DNA of 64,000 nucleotides from Symbiodinium natans (GCA_905221605.1 CAJNDS010000036.1:510660-574659); one strand, 5' to 3'; positions 1-27,975 are shown, counted from the stretch's first letter. Notes: generated from the sequence alone by a model not told the origin. Numbers and translations: made by a program.

Positions 1-147
1 TAGGGTGTAGGGTGTAGGGTGTAGGGTGTAGGGTTTAGGGTTTAGGGTTTAGGGTTTAGGGTTTAGGGTTTAGGGTTTAGGGTTTAGGGTTTAGGGTTTA
101 GGGTTTAGGGTTTAGGGTTTAGGGTTTAGGGTTTAGGGTTTAGGGTG
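1..147 (+). repeat. TTTAGGG telomere-type tract with TGTAGGG variants at its edge
   Basis: Tandem TTTAGGG heptamers, beginning with about four TGTAGGG variants. The G-rich strand runs rightwards into the window, which is the wrong orientation for a left-hand chromosome end (that would read CCCTAAA), so this is an interstitial tract or a cut point rather than a proven telomere. Confidence 0.9.
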
Positions 148-427
148 TATAAGAGGGATATAAATATTCGGCATCTAACAACTTCATACCCCACTAAGAA
201 CCAGTAGGAGACGGGCATAAGGGGGGTTTAGGAGTTCTAGGGCTTGAGGTTTAAGGGATAAGGGCTCGAGCATACGAGGGCTTTAGGACTGTAGAGTCTT
301 CAGGGCTTAGGGCTTGGGCTGGGCGTTACTTGGGGCTCATGGGTAGATATAAGCAGGGTTAGAAGTACCCCAGAAAAGGTTACAGCCAGTTGTATCCATA
401 TAACCCTACTTATGACCGTACTTACAA
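148..427. other. Mostly unique AT-rich stretch with a degraded foldback (family F2)
   Basis: No coding signal seen. From about 333 there is a degraded copy of the F2 foldback (ACTTGGGGCTCATGGGTAG at one side, CCCTACTTATGACC at the other), which runs directly into the F1 foldback that follows. Confidence 0.5.
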
Positions 428-519
428 CTTGGGATGTTCCCCCTGATGCTAAGAGTCCTTAGTAGGGATTATAGTACGCATGATAAAAGGACTGCTAGTA
501 TAAGGGAGAACATCCCAAG
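428..519. mobile_element. Foldback (MITE-like) element, family F1
   Basis: Short non-coding palindrome starting CTTGGGATGTTCCCCC and ending GGGAGAACATCCCAAG; the arms pair over about 30 bases with the motif ACTAACAGTCCTT / AGGACTG inside. Further copies of the family lie at 7153, 7341, 19050, 27338 and 33382. No protein is encoded, so any movement would need a partner enzyme (inference). Confidence 0.7.
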
Positions 520-1298
520 TTGTACCCCCAAAGGTTTCCCTCAACGTACTGCAAATATGGCCCTTATACTACCTAAGGGATCTTGAAAAAGCGTCCCCAA
601 ACCCAAGCTAGGGCCGTTGAACACCCCTAGGTAGGCGTTTGGGGGAGTGATATATCCTATACTGAATTTGGAAGACTAGCTAAGAAAATTACAATTCTAG
701 CTGTTTCTTAGGAATCAAACAAAGTACCCCAAAAACTCAAATTATTCCCAACTATCCCTAAACCCGAAACCCTAAACCCTAAACCCTTATTTAACCGTAC
801 GTACAACCTCCAAGTAGGGCGTAAGAGTGGTTCAGGGTGTGGCGAAGCCGCGAAATCCACCGGGCAGCCTTTCCATTGGAGCTTAGATCCGCCCGGTCAC
901 GTAGGGTTTAGGGTTTAGGAATCAGGGTTTAGGGTTACACATCCTCAAACAAAACCCCAAAAACCGTGCTCAGGCTTCAGGGCTCAGGGTTCAGGGAACC
1001 CTGCGCCCCGCTGCCGGAACACCAAATGCTAGAGTGACATCACCCCCTAAGCCCTAAACCCTGAACCCTGAACCCTAAACCCTGAACCCTAAACTGAAAC
1101 CCTAAACCCTAAACCCTAAACCCTAAACCCTAAAACCCTAAACCCTAAACCCTAAACCCTAAACCCTAGACCCTAAACCCTAAACCCTAAACCCTAAACC
1201 CGGGGCAAATCGCAGCCTGGCCGCCGAAAATCGACCACGTTCTCGTGGCCTCTAACCATCATTGAAAGCTTCACCTCCCGGCCAGGTTTGCAGGTGCT
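520..1298. other. Gene-poor stretch with short CCCTAAA/TTTAGGG tracts
   Basis: Mixture of unique sequence and short telomere-type tracts (766-786, 904-918, 1045-1200). Small GC-rich islands at 826-900 and 1203-1300 have open frames on the minus strand but no recognisable family; they could be old exons. Confidence 0.4.
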
Positions 1299-1400
1299 TG
1301 CTTAGGGTTTAGGGTTTAGGGTTTAGGGTTTAGGGTTTAGGGTTTAGGGTTTAGGGTTTAGGGTTTAGGGTTTAGGGTTTAGGGTTTAGGGTTTAGGGTT
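1299..1400 (+). repeat. TTTAGGG tract running into an assembly gap
   Basis: About 14 perfect TTTAGGG units ending at the N run; the true array length is therefore unknown. Confidence 0.9.
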
Positions 1401-1500
1401 NNNNNNNNNNNNNNNNNNNNNNNNNNNNNNNNNNNNNNNNNNNNNNNNNNNNNNNNNNNNNNNNNNNNNNNNNNNNNNNNNNNNNNNNNNNNNNNNNNNN
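1401..1500. other. Assembly gap (100 N)
   Basis: Exactly 100 undetermined bases, probably a placeholder gap, between a telomere-type tract and a G-rich tandem array. Confidence 0.98.
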
Positions 1501-1790
1501 CCACACCCAGTCACCCGCCCTGGAAACGGGTGAGGGGAGGGGGGAGGGGGGCAACACAACCACATCCAGTCAACCACATCCAGTCCTAACGGGTGAGGGA
1601 GGGGGGAGGGGGGTGGAGGGGGGGGACAAGAATAAGCTTGCTTGACGCGCTCAACACAACCGCATCCAGTCACCCGCCCTGCAACGGGGGGAGGGGGGGG
1701 GGGGGGGGGGGGGGGGGGAAGGGGGGGGGGGATAAGAATAAGCTTGTTTGACGCCACACACCACACCCAGTCACCCTGGGTCCAGGGTTC
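1501..1790. repeat. Degenerate tandem repeat of about 100 bp, very G-rich
   Basis: Three or so copies of a unit containing CACCCAGTCACCCGCCCTG, a variable poly-G block and AAGAATAAGCTTGCTTGACG. The poly-G blocks reach more than 20 bases and could form G-quadruplexes. The long proline-rich frames here are only this repeat being read through. Confidence 0.75.
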
Positions 1791-1977
1791 GGGTTTGGAG
1801 GGGTAAAAAAACGACTGTTGTTGCCCGATGCGCCCTGCACGGTCAGCCGGAGTGCTTGGCGTCCACTTGAATGGGGTGACAGGTGGCAGGGGCAGAGAGC
1901 CTGCCGGATGTGGCAGGGACGCGACTTTTCAACCGACAAACACCTCATCCTGTGGCCCTGCCATATTTTAAGACCGA

Positions 1978-2130
1978 AAGGTGGGCACAAGTGACAGGTC
2001 TGCGTTTTGGCGGGAGGTGGCCCAAAGTGCGGCCCTGCTGTGATTTGAGGCACGTACGCGGGCACAAGTGACCCGCGTAAGGCGGGCACAACTGACCAGC
2101 CTAAAGCGGGCACAAGCGACCGGTCTGCCT
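1978..2130. repeat. Four short repeats of GGGCACAAGTGACC type
   Basis: The motif GGGCACAAGTGAC or a one-base variant occurs at about 1982, 2060, 2083 and 2107, the last three 23-25 bases apart. No gene seen around it. Confidence 0.6.
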
Positions 2131-2221
2131 TGCCCTACTTGTAACCCCACTTAAAGTCCTTTACGAAGCTGACTATATATAGGGCTTAGGGTCATACTTT
2201 CTTCGTTGGCAGCTGGGCCCG

Positions 2222-2416
2222 ATGGTTGTCGTACTTGTCTTTGCTCTGCCAACGACACTCTTTGCCACTATTTTGGAAGCAAAGACAATTTACAAGACCC
2301 TGCCAAGCGAATTCTCGCAATGCGTTCACTTATACTTCGCTTATTCACCCGGATTAATGGGGCAGCGATATCTTCCTGCACCTTCCTGGGGGGTTCCACA
2401 ATTCAGGGGTATCTAG
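2222..2416 (+). CDS. Possible small protein with hydrophobic N-terminus (unrecognised)
   Basis: A 64-codon frame with an ATG at 2222 and stop at 2414-2416. The first 20 residues (MVVVLVFALPTTLFATI) are hydrophobic, like a signal peptide or membrane segment, followed by a more polar tail with Tyr/Pro. A TATATATAG stretch lies about 45 bases upstream, but dinoflagellates do not generally rely on TATA boxes. No family recognised. It may instead be one exon of a larger membrane protein or chance; both flanks are telomere-type tracts. Confidence 0.2.
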   Translation: MVVVLVFALPTTLFATILEAKTIYKTLPSEFSQCVHLYFAYSPGLMGQRYLPAPSWGVPQFRGI

Positions 2417-2527
2417 TGTTTGAGGTTTCGGGTCTAAGCTTCTAGGACCCTAAACCATAAACCCCCAACTTTAGGGATTTCGGACCCCTGACTCGAAACC
2501 CTAAACCCTAAACCCTAAACCCTAAAC

Positions 2528-2638
2528 AATCTGGCTTTGGGGGCTCCGGCCTCCCCCGCGTTTGAGCACGTCATCGTGGCGCGCAGGTCTTTGCTCTTCG
2601 TGGGCGCCTTCCTCGGAGGGTGGAAGTGGGACAGGGCT
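2528..2638 (+). CDS. Exon-like coding island (unrecognised)
   Basis: GC-rich island between a CCCTAAA tract on the left and a TTTAGGG tract on the right. The plus frame reads without stops (contains AFEHVIVARRSLLFVGAFLG, a possible membrane segment). The minus strand is open too, so strand and function are unsure. Confidence 0.25.
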
Positions 2639-2639
2639 T

Positions 2640-5300
2640 AGGGTTTAGGGTTTAGGGTGTAAGGGGAACATCCCAAGGTTTGAGGTTTCAGTTCTCGGGA
2701 TGCTGCCTCGCCTCTCGAGGCAGGATGGGTTTTAGGTCTCGGAAAGACTTTCGGGAACAGGGTTTAGGGCTTAGGGTTTAGGGTTTAGGGTTTAGGCTTT
2801 AGGGTCTAGGGTTAGGTCTTGCAGAGTGACCTTCCGCGGCAGAAGAATGCACATGGCCCCGTAGGGAAGCTTCTGCATGGAGCAAGACTAAGGCACCTAA
2901 ACTCTAGGCCCCAAAACCTAGACCCCTACATTTCGAAACCTCCAGGTTGGGGCTGCAGATAGCTTAATGTGAAATGTAAGCCCCAAGCCATTTTAGGGCT
3001 TAGGGTTTCGCAACCCTCGACCCTCTGAACCCGAAACCTCCCGAAACCTCCCCATACCCTCCAGAACCTGTACTTGAGAGGTTCATGGGCAGTTACAAGT
3101 AGGATTTATACAAGTACTACGCTGAATGGGGTTAGCAACCATTTAACTAAACTAATTTCTCCTGCTTCAAACCCCGGTTTTCAACAACCCATCAACCTCC
3201 AAGCACCTCAATCCTAAACTCTAAGCCCTACACCGTAGTCAAAACCACGCCCCATGAAACCTGAATATGACTCCCCTGATAAAAACCCCTAAAAGAACCC
3301 TTTCAACCCCAAAAACCCGAACAAAGCCCCAGCACTAAACACCTTAGAACAGCCCTTCGTAAACCCTCACCCCTAACCCTAAACCCTAAACCCTGAACCC
3401 TAAACCCTAACCCCTAAACCCTAAGCCCCAAACCCTAAACCCTGAACCCCTAGCAAACGTCAATAATCAAGCCTTGGGGCGCTAGGAGCACCCCCAACTT
3501 CCCAGTCCCCTGCGCCGCGCAGTCGGGTTCCAGGGCCAGAATGCTGGTGCCTGACTTTAGGGTTTAGGGTTTGGGGTTTAGGGGCTAGGGTTTAGGGTTT
3601 AGGGTTTAGGGTTTAGGGTTTAGGGTGTAGGTCTCAGGGGAGTTTTAGGGTTTAGGGCGACTTGAAGATTCATGGGTAGTTATAAGTGCCTGAGGGTTCG
3701 AGAGGGGCCCGAAGGTTCATGGGTAGTTCGGGTTTAGGGTTTAGGGTTTAGGGTTTAGGGTTTAGGGTTTAGGGTTTAGGGTTTAGGGTTTCGGGTTTAG
3801 GGTTTAGGGTTTAGGGTTTAGGGTTTAGGGTTTAGGGTTTAGGGTTTAGCGTTTAGGGTTTAGGGTTTAGACCTCAGGGATACTTGAAGGTTCTGGTGGT
3901 TATAAGTAGGTTATTCGGGGCCTAAATAAGGTTCAAGTTTGAATTACTCAACTGACAACCCTACTTATAGCTACCCCAGGAACCTTCAAAGGGAGCGAGA
4001 GGAGGGAGGAGGCTTTGCTTCGGGAGTTACCATCGATTCTCAGAGTTCTTCAAGGACTTTTTGAGGGATTCGGAGGGCTCCGCAGGTTCTTGTTGGATTT
4101 GTTGGGGGGTTCTAGGGTCTAGGGTTCTGAGGGGGGGGGGGGGGGGGGGGGTGGAAGAACTGGGGTTTATGGGGCTTCGAGGGGCTGATGGGGGCTCAGG
4201 GGCATCTTTAGGGTTTAGGGTTTAGGGTTTAGGTTTTAGGGTTTAGGGTTTAGGGTTTAGGGTTTAGGGTGTAGGGCGCAGGTGTAGAGTGTAGGAACGC
4301 TTGTATTTCACACACTTGCCACAGATTTGCATCGCAGTGGTTGTTTTTTTAATTGTGCCCCATCCACTTGCTTGAAGGGTAGAGCTCGACCCGTTTCTAC
4401 TGTTTAAGGAGGTTTAGGGTGTTGAGGGGGTTTAGGAGGTTTCCCGAAGCCCTAAACCCTAAACCCTCAACCCAAAACCCTAAACCCTAACCCCTAAACC
4501 CTAAACCCTACAGCCTAAGGCCTAAAGCCTAAAGCCTAAACCCTAAAGACTAAACCCTAACCCTAAACCCTGACCCCTAGCCCCTAAACTCTAAGCGGCC
4601 CTTGAAAGCCCTTAGACCCTAGAAACCTAAACCCAAGAAACCCTAAACCCTTAAAGCCCTGGCCAAGCCTTCAGGCCCAAAGCTCCTAAACCTCAAGCCA
4701 AAACCCTAAACCCTGACCCTGAACCCTAAACCCCCAGACCCAAACCCCCCTGAAATTCGCTACAGGCTTACAAGGCCTTATTAGGTCGTACAGGGGCTTC
4801 AAGAGTTTTTAGGGCTTTGTAGGGAGTATAGGGTTTAGGGTACCCTAAACCCTAAACCCTTCGGGATTGGGGTTGAGGGTTTAGAGGGAGCCCGGTCTCG
4901 GCCTGTCAGTAGGCAGGGTATAGCGTCGCAGAAAGCCAGGGAGACTTTGTGGCAAACTCCTGGGTTTGGGGTTTAGGGTTTAGGGTTTAGGGTTTACGGT
5001 TTAGGGTTTAGGGTTAAGGGTTCAGGGTTTGGGGTTTGGGGTTTGGGGGACAAGTCTTGGACATCGAGGAGTCAGGGTTCAGGGTTTGCTGCGTTCTTGT
5101 CGGACTTGAGCTACCGCAAAAACCATACTACATTGTTTGAACATACTATTGCCCCATTATGGTAGCACTTGAACATTTTAGGAAAAAACAAAAAAGACGG
5201 TGGTAACTTCATTAAACCCTAACCCCAAATCCCAAACGCCCGAAACCACAAACCCTAAACCCCAAACCCTAAACCTCAAACCCTCAACAGGAGCCCAGCT
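2640..5300. other. 2.7 kb of degenerate telomere-type repeats and foldback fragments
   Basis: TTTAGGG and CCCTAAA tracts (long one at 3728-3868), decayed variants, poly-G at 4131-4151, and F2 foldback pieces at about 3073-3155, 3662-3690 and 3887-3990. A small island at 3472-3560 has an open minus frame but no family. No gene can be supported. Confidence 0.6.
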
Positions 5301-5384
5301 CAGTGTTCCAAAGTTGACGAAAAAAGGGGGGGGGGGGTACCCTTCAGGGCATTTCTCTGAAATATGGCCCCTTTTCGGGTACCC

Positions 5385-5387
<3 letters not shown>

Positions 5388-5429
<42 letters not shown>

Positions 5430-5830
5430 CTATAAATAAATAAACGAATAAATAAAAATATATACATATACATATATATATTTGTTTTTTTCGATCGACG
5501 TTTTCTGTATACATATATATATATATATATATACACACACATGTGCTACCACCCCCCCCCCCCCCCTCCCACCCCCCTGTGGCCTTGGAAGATGGTTTGG
5601 GGTGTTTTTGTTTTCTCTTGGTGAGGGGGGGGGGGGAACCATTTTCGCGCATGTACACACATAGATGGGGGGATGGGGGGGGAACAGGGGAGGTGGGGGC
5701 GGGGGGGGGGCGAGGGGGGGGCGAGGGAGGGCGAGATATACACGGATAGAAGATATGTGTACATATATGCATGTATGTATGTATGTACGTACGTATGTAT
5801 GCATGTATGCATGCATGTACGTATAGAAAT
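5388..5830. repeat. Cluster of simple repeats: (CT)n, (TA)n, poly-C/poly-G, (GTAT)n
   Basis: (CT)n at 5390-5426, (TA)n/(CA)n at 5458-5541, poly-C at 5551-5566, G-rich runs at 5622-5733, and (GTAT)n/(GCAT)n at 5758-5825. All reading frames over this stretch are low-complexity artefacts. Confidence 0.85.
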
Positions 5831-6180
5831 ATTATTCTGCTACATTGTATTTTTTAGCCCCGCATTAGAAATAGCATCCCCACAAGGGCATCATCTAGAG
5901 AACCTCGCACGCACGCCCCCCTGAACAATGGGAGCCTGATTTTCCTGCTGCTGTCAAGTGGACGTCGGGGATGGCAAGGGAAAGGGGTGCAGGGCCCAAT
6001 TCCAACGAGTAGGGCCTTGACAACAAGCCTGAATACAGGAATACGAAGCGATTAGGGTTTGTCATCGCCAGCATCACCACAGAGCCACAACACATACAGT
6101 CGCCAATACTCATATCTACGCTCAGCAACAACAGACCTACCTCACGTGGGGCCCCTTACATCCCCCCTCCGCTGCACCCT
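5831..6180. other. Unique sequence without a recognised gene
   Basis: About 350 bases of moderately AT-rich unique DNA; open frames are short and show no family. Bounded on the right by a 126-base CCCTAAA tract (6193-6319). Confidence 0.5.
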
Positions 6181-6192
6181 CCTGGATCCGGC

Positions 6193-6319
6193 TAAACCCT
6201 AAACCCTAAACCCTAAGCCCTAAGCCCTAAGCCCTAAGCCCTAAGCCCTAAACCCTAAACCCTAAACCCTAAACCCTAAACCCTAAACCCTAAACCCTAA
6301 ACCCTAAACCCTAAACCCT
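6193..6319 (-). repeat. CCCTAAA telomere-type tract
   Basis: About 18 units; units 3-7 are CCCTAAG variants, the rest are perfect. Confidence 0.9.
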
Positions 6320-6727
6320 ATGCCGGAGTGGCATGCCTCATTCTTCAAGGCTGCCATGCCGAGGGCCCCAGGAGGGGGGGCCCTAGAGGAGAAAAACCAA
6401 GCAGCAGGTTTCAGCTGCAGAAAGCTGAAGATTGGATTGAGGGGTTCGAATTTGATGGCCTGAGGGTTTGGGTAATTCGGGTTTGGGTAATTAGAGTTTA
6501 GGTTTAGGGTTTAGGGTTTAGGGTTTCGGGCTTCGGGTTTCGGGTTTGGGGTTTAGGGTTTAGGCCCCACTTGGGACCATTGCTGCAGGATCTGGGGGCT
6601 TCAGCATCTAAGGCTTCAGGGAGTTGCAGGGTTTAGGGTTTAGGGTTTAGGGCAAACAGTCACTCGAGTAAATGGCAGCTTGAGACTTGAATCGAAACCA
6701 GCCCGCGGCTGGCGGGCTCAGGGCTTG

Positions 6728-6858
6728 TACTTGAAGGTCCAGGGGCAGTTGTAACATAAGAGTCGGGTTACAAGTACCCGAATTACAATCCGTTATAATC
6801 ATAATTAAAGTCACCCTGCCTATAAGCGTACTTTTAACTGCCCCTGAACCTTCAAGTA
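6728..6858. mobile_element. Foldback element, family F2, with TA at both ends
   Basis: Begins TACTTGAAGGTCCAGGGGCAG and ends CTGCCCCTGAACCTTCAAGTA: terminal inverted repeats of about 20 bases with one mismatch. The outer TA on each side could be a target-site duplication of Tc1/mariner type (inference). Middle is AT-rich and non-coding. Confidence 0.75.
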
Positions 6859-7016
6859 GGGTGTAGGGTCCGGCCAGACTTTGCCAGAGCCCCAAAGCCC
6901 ACACCGTATACAGCCACAAATAGACCCTAAACCCATGAACACTTACGCCCTCAACCCATAAACCCATAAGTCTGTAAGCCCTAAACCCATGAACGCGGGT
7001 GTCCTTCGGCCCTAAC

Positions 7017-7130
7017 CTCGGTAGCCCAGTTCTCATCTTATGATAAGGGCACACTTTTTTTGGTTGGTTACTTTATACGGGCACCCAGAACCCCCCCAAA
7101 AAGGGTAAAGGGCACCACTGGGCTACCGAG
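7017..7130. mobile_element. Foldback element, family F3
   Basis: Perfect 14-base terminal inverted repeats CTCGGTAGCCCAGT / ACTGGGCTACCGAG, with the family's internal block GAACCC...AAAAAGGGTAAAGGG. Same family as 23493-23605 and the intron-forming copy at 40875-41049. Confidence 0.75.
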
Positions 7131-7152
7131 AAAACCTACGTGATGATGCCAT

Positions 7153-7315
7153 GGTGGGATGTTCCCCCTTATACTAACAGTCCTTCATAGCGATTACAAT
7201 AGGGCCTACTATAATCCCTATTAAGGCCTAAACCCTAAACCCTAAACCGCAAACCCCAAACCCTAAACCCTTAACCCTAACCCCTAAACCTGTTAGAAGA
7301 ACGGAGAACATCCCA
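7153..7315. mobile_element. F1 foldback split by a telomere-type array
   Basis: Left arm TGGGATGTTCCCCCTTATAC is intact. Where the right arm should begin there is a CCCTAAA array of about 60 bases, followed by a diverged right arm ending GAGAACATCCCAA. The array occupies the centre of the palindrome. Confidence 0.65.
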
Positions 7316-7443
7316 ACCTAAAGCCTACGTGATGATGCCATGGTGGTATGTTCCCCCTTATCCTAACAGTCCTTCACAGGGATTATAATGGGGGCTATTA
7401 TATTCCCTATTGAGCCCTAAACCCTAAACCCTAAACCCTAAAC

Positions 7444-8473
7444 TTATCTAAATTCAAGAGGAATGCATTGTGTAGAAGTTGAGATGTGTGCAGTGGAGGG
7501 GTTTCTGTGTGCGCGGTGTGTGCGAACAGTGTGTGCGTACGGTACGCGCAGTGTGTGCGTACGGTGCGCGCGAGGTGTGCGTACGCTGCGCGCGGTTTGT
7601 GCGGACAGCACCCGCGGTGTGAGCGTACAGTGCGCGCGGTGTGTGCGCACGGTGCGCGCGGCAAGTGCATGCGTACGGTGCGTGCGGTGTGCGCGTACGG
7701 TGCGCACGGTGTGCACATGTGCGTACGGTGCGCGCGGTGCGTGAGTACAGTGCGCGTGGCGGTGTGCACGTACGGTGTGAGCGGTGTGTGCGTACGGTGT
7801 GCGCGGTGTGTGCGTACGGTGCGCGCAGCCTCGCCGCGTGCACTGCATGCATGTACGCACACTGCGCGCACCGTACGTGCACACTGCGCGAAAAAAAAAC
7901 ACGACCAATTTTGCAAAAAACACGACCAATTTTGCAAAAAACACGACCAATTTTGCAAAAAACACGACCAATTTTGAAAAAGCGTACGGTGTGCAACGGG
8001 TGCGCGCGTGGTGCGCGTACGGTGCACGCAGTGCGTGCGTGCAGTACGCACCCACCCTACGCACACACATGGCGTACCATACGCACACACACCGCGCGTG
8101 CTGTATGCAGACACCGCACGCACCGTACGCACACACCGTACAGACGCGCGCACACACACACACACACACATGTACCGTACGCGTACACCGCACGCACCGC
8201 ACGCACACACCGCGCGCAAAGTATGTTCATACCGCACGTGCTGTACGCAAACACCGCGCGCACCGTACGCACACACCGCGTGCACCGTACGCACACACCG
8301 CGCGCACCGTACGCGCACTCCGCATGCACCGTACGCACACACTGTACGCACACACCGCGCGCAGCGCACGCACCTTAAAAATGACCAACTGTACACCATT
8401 GTACACCCCTATGGCCCCATACGTCACACTATCCATATAAGCCCTATGCCACATTCCTATTGAATTTAGATAA
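7444..8473. mobile_element. 1.03 kb palindromic element with 22-bp terminal inverted repeats
   Basis: Ends are TTATCTAAATTCAAGAGGAATG (7444-7465) and its inverse with one mismatch (8452-8473). The left half is built of GTGCGTACGGTGCGCGCGGT-type units, the right half of the inverse units, so the whole can fold back. The centre has four 21-bp direct repeats. Open frames of 150-320 codons here are Cys/Arg or His/Thr low-complexity readings of the same repeat and are not taken as genes. It lies within CCCTAAA units. Family unknown; foldback or MITE-like. Confidence 0.75.
7898..7980. repeat. Four 21-bp direct repeats at the centre of the palindrome
   Basis: Unit CACGACCAATTTTGCAAAAA plus A, four times with the last slightly shortened. 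AT-rich, unlike the GC-rich arms. Confidence 0.9.
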
Positions 8474-8523
8474 CCCTAAACCCTAAACCTGCTATAAGTA
8501 CGGAGAACGTCCCAACCTAAAAC

Positions 8524-26082
<17,559 letters not shown>

Positions 26083-26111
26083 GGCTTCGTTGTTTCGCGG
26101 GGGGGGGGGGG

Positions 26112-26268
26112 TTAGGGTTTAGGGTTTAGGGGGTTTTTAGGGTTTAGGGTTTAGGGTTTAGGGTTTAGGGTTTAGGGTTTAGGGTTTAGGGTTTAGGGTT
26201 TAGGGTTTAGGGTTTAGGGTTTAGGGTTTAGGGTTTAGGGTTTAGGGTTTAGGGTTTAGGGTTTAGGG
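26112..26268 (+). repeat. TTTAGGG tract upstream of the ankyrin start codon
   Basis: About 20 units, preceded by a poly-G run; lies just 5' of the start exon and may be in the 5' untranslated region or promoter (inference). Confidence 0.9.
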
Positions 26269-26642
26269 GGGGTAGAGCTTTGGGGCTCGGGGGCTTGGGA
26301 CGTAAGGCTTCGGGGTTTGCCTATGTTGATGGGGTTCCGAGGGTGTTTTGAGGGTTTGGGGATTGAGATATCCGGGCTTCGGGTTCAGGGCTTGGGGTTG
26401 AGGATTTAGGGTTTCGGGCTTAGGGTCTAGGTCCTCGGGTTGAGGGTTTTAGGTTAGGTCTTTTAACTTATGAGGTTGAGTCCGGGTTTCGGGTCAACTT
26501 GGCTTCGACGGCTGCGGCAGACCACCGTGCTGCAGGGACCGGTGGTTTCAGTTGACCTTACGCCCTAAACCCTAAACCCTAAACCCTAAAACCCTACACC
26601 CTTACACCCTAAACTCTGGGACGGGGTCCTTGGCATGGGAGT

Positions 26643-26951
26643 TCACTTCCCAGGTTCCGGGTTTAGGGTATAGGGTTTAGGGTTCGGGGCTACCCTAAAC
26701 CCTAAAGTCTTACATAGACTGCAGGACAGATGCTCTCGCGGGTCCGAGAGTTTAGAAGCAGATGCGCTGCAGAACCCCTCGAAGGGTGCATATTGGTAGG
26801 GTAGTCCCCCCCGAGGTTGTTTAGGAGAGGGCCCTATCCAGGGTTGTAAGCCCTGAAACAGTTCGAGCTCATGTTTCTCCAAGGCTCGTTTCCCACTGTC
26901 CGGATCAGTGACCTCACATGGGCGGGGCGCAGATCCATAAAAGCAGGACAA
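26643..26951 (-). CDS. Open frame of about 100 codons, doubtful
   Basis: Minus frame without stop (includes SGKRALEKHELELFQGLQPW). No ATG at its beginning and telomere-type repeats at its end; no family. Could be an exon upstream of the ankyrin gene or chance. Confidence 0.2.
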   Translation of the reverse strand: MSCFYGSAPRPCEVTDPDSGKRALEKHELELFQGLQPWIGPSPKQPRGGLPYQYAPFEGFCSASASKLSDPREHLSCSLCKTLGFRVAPNPKPYTLNPEPGK

Positions 26952-27129
26952 CCCTAAACCCTGGCAGCTAAACCCTGAACCCTAAACTTTAAGGGGTATA
27001 AGGACGGACCCCTAGAAAGGACCCTTAATCTTATTCCCCTATATCCCCTATATATACCTGATATAAATAACCCCCAAATAACCCCTAAGGCCCCTTGTGA
27101 GGGTCCCTCCTGTAGTCTCTTGAAAACCC

Positions 27130-27240
27130 TAACAACTGAGCGGGTATTTGCCTACGGCCTTGAGAGGTTCGTCAAGCCGTGTCTTGGGGAGGATGTGAAG
27201 CAACGAAATTTCTATGGGTATATCGCCTACTATAGCATGT
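27130..27240 (+). CDS. Exon-like island on the plus strand with stop
   Basis: Reads TERVFAYGLERFVKPCLGED then VKQRNFYGYIAYYSM and TAA at 27238. The minus frames are closed by stops. Looks like the 3' end of a gene; not recognised. Confidence 0.35.
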
Positions 27241-27337
27241 AAAGCGGGAGCTTTATGGCTTTTGGGTTTAGGGTTTAGGCTAACGGGCTTAGATCTAAAG
27301 GGCTAACCCTAACGAGTTTGAGACCCGACAGCCTAAA

Positions 27338-27416
27338 CTTGGGTTGTTCCCCCTTTATACCAACAGTCCTTAATGGGGATCAGAGTACCGCTTTTACAAC
27401 CCCTAGTAAGGAGGAG
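27338..27416. mobile_element. F1 foldback, right arm lost
   Basis: CTTGGGTTGTTCCCCC followed by the family motif ACCAACAGTCCTT; truncated where the next F2 element begins. Confidence 0.55.
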
Positions 27417-27541
27417 ATTCATTGGGTAGTTATAAACGGGGTTTTAAGTAAGGCATAACTGGCTACCCTAAACCCTAAACCCTAAACCCTTAGACCTAAA
27501 CCCTTAGAGCCCTACTTATAACTACCCATGAACCTGCAAGC
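27417..27541. mobile_element. F2 foldback with a telomere-type array at its centre
   Basis: Left arm TTCATTGGGTAGTTATAAAC, right arm CCTACTTATAACTACCCATGAACC; between them CCTAAACCCTAAACCC units replace the usual loop. Confidence 0.65.
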
Positions 27542-27867
27542 AGCCTTCGAATTTCACGACAGATGGTCTAAGAATCAACCCCTCAGCTTGTCGGATCGAG
27601 GGGTTTAGGGTTTAGGGTTTAGGGTTTAGGGTTTGGGGTTTAGGGTTTAGGGTTTAGGGTTTAGGGTTTTAGGGTTTAGGGTTTAGGGTTTCGGGTTTCG
27701 GGTTTAGTGTCTACAGCTCAGGGTTTCGGGTCTAGGCTCTAAGGTTTAGGGTTTGTCTCTTCCTCCTCTACCTCCCCCAGCGCGCCCTAAGCTCTAAGCC
27801 CCTAAGGACTCGGGTTCATAGGGTTGCCTAAACCCTGAACCCTGAACCCTAAACCCTAAACCCCACG

Positions 27868-27975
27868 CTTCAGGAGCGCGTGCCCCTGCAGTCCACGCAG
27901 CTGTGACGACGAGCTTGGGCGGCTCAATGGACACAGTGGGCCTCAGGGTTTGGAGGGGCCTCTCGGCTGTTTCTT
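27868..27975 (-). CDS. Exon-like island (unrecognised)
   Basis: Minus frame with dinoflagellate-like codons (contains LRPTVSIEPPKLVVTAAWTA). The plus frame is open too. Bounded by CCCTAAA tracts. Confidence 0.3.

Larger units (their letters stand above)
7341..8515. mobile_element. F1 foldback carrying a telomere-type tract and a nested 1 kb palindrome
   Basis: Left arm at 7341-7410, right arm at 8488-8515 (ending GAGAACGTCCCAA). Between them lie CCCTAAA units and the independent palindromic element 7444-8473. Together with the previous copy this is a tandem duplication: the preceding CCTACGTGATGATGCC occurs at 7135, 7324 and 8524. Confidence 0.6.

Noticed and set aside
1-147. Chromosome telomere
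   Set aside because: Strand orientation is opposite to that of a left-hand chromosome end.
1386-2113. Proline-rich open frames
   Set aside because: Created by poly-G/poly-C runs and an N gap.
5200-5816. Ser/Leu, Tyr/Ile and Pro-rich frames
   Set aside because: Microsatellite translations of (CT)n, (TA)n and poly-C.
7431-8463. Long overlapping open frames on both strands (up to 322 codons), rich in Cys/Arg/Val or His/Thr/Ala
   Set aside because: All are readings of the GTGCGTACGGTGCGCGCGGT minisatellite and its inverse; no start context, no domain, and equal openness on both strands.
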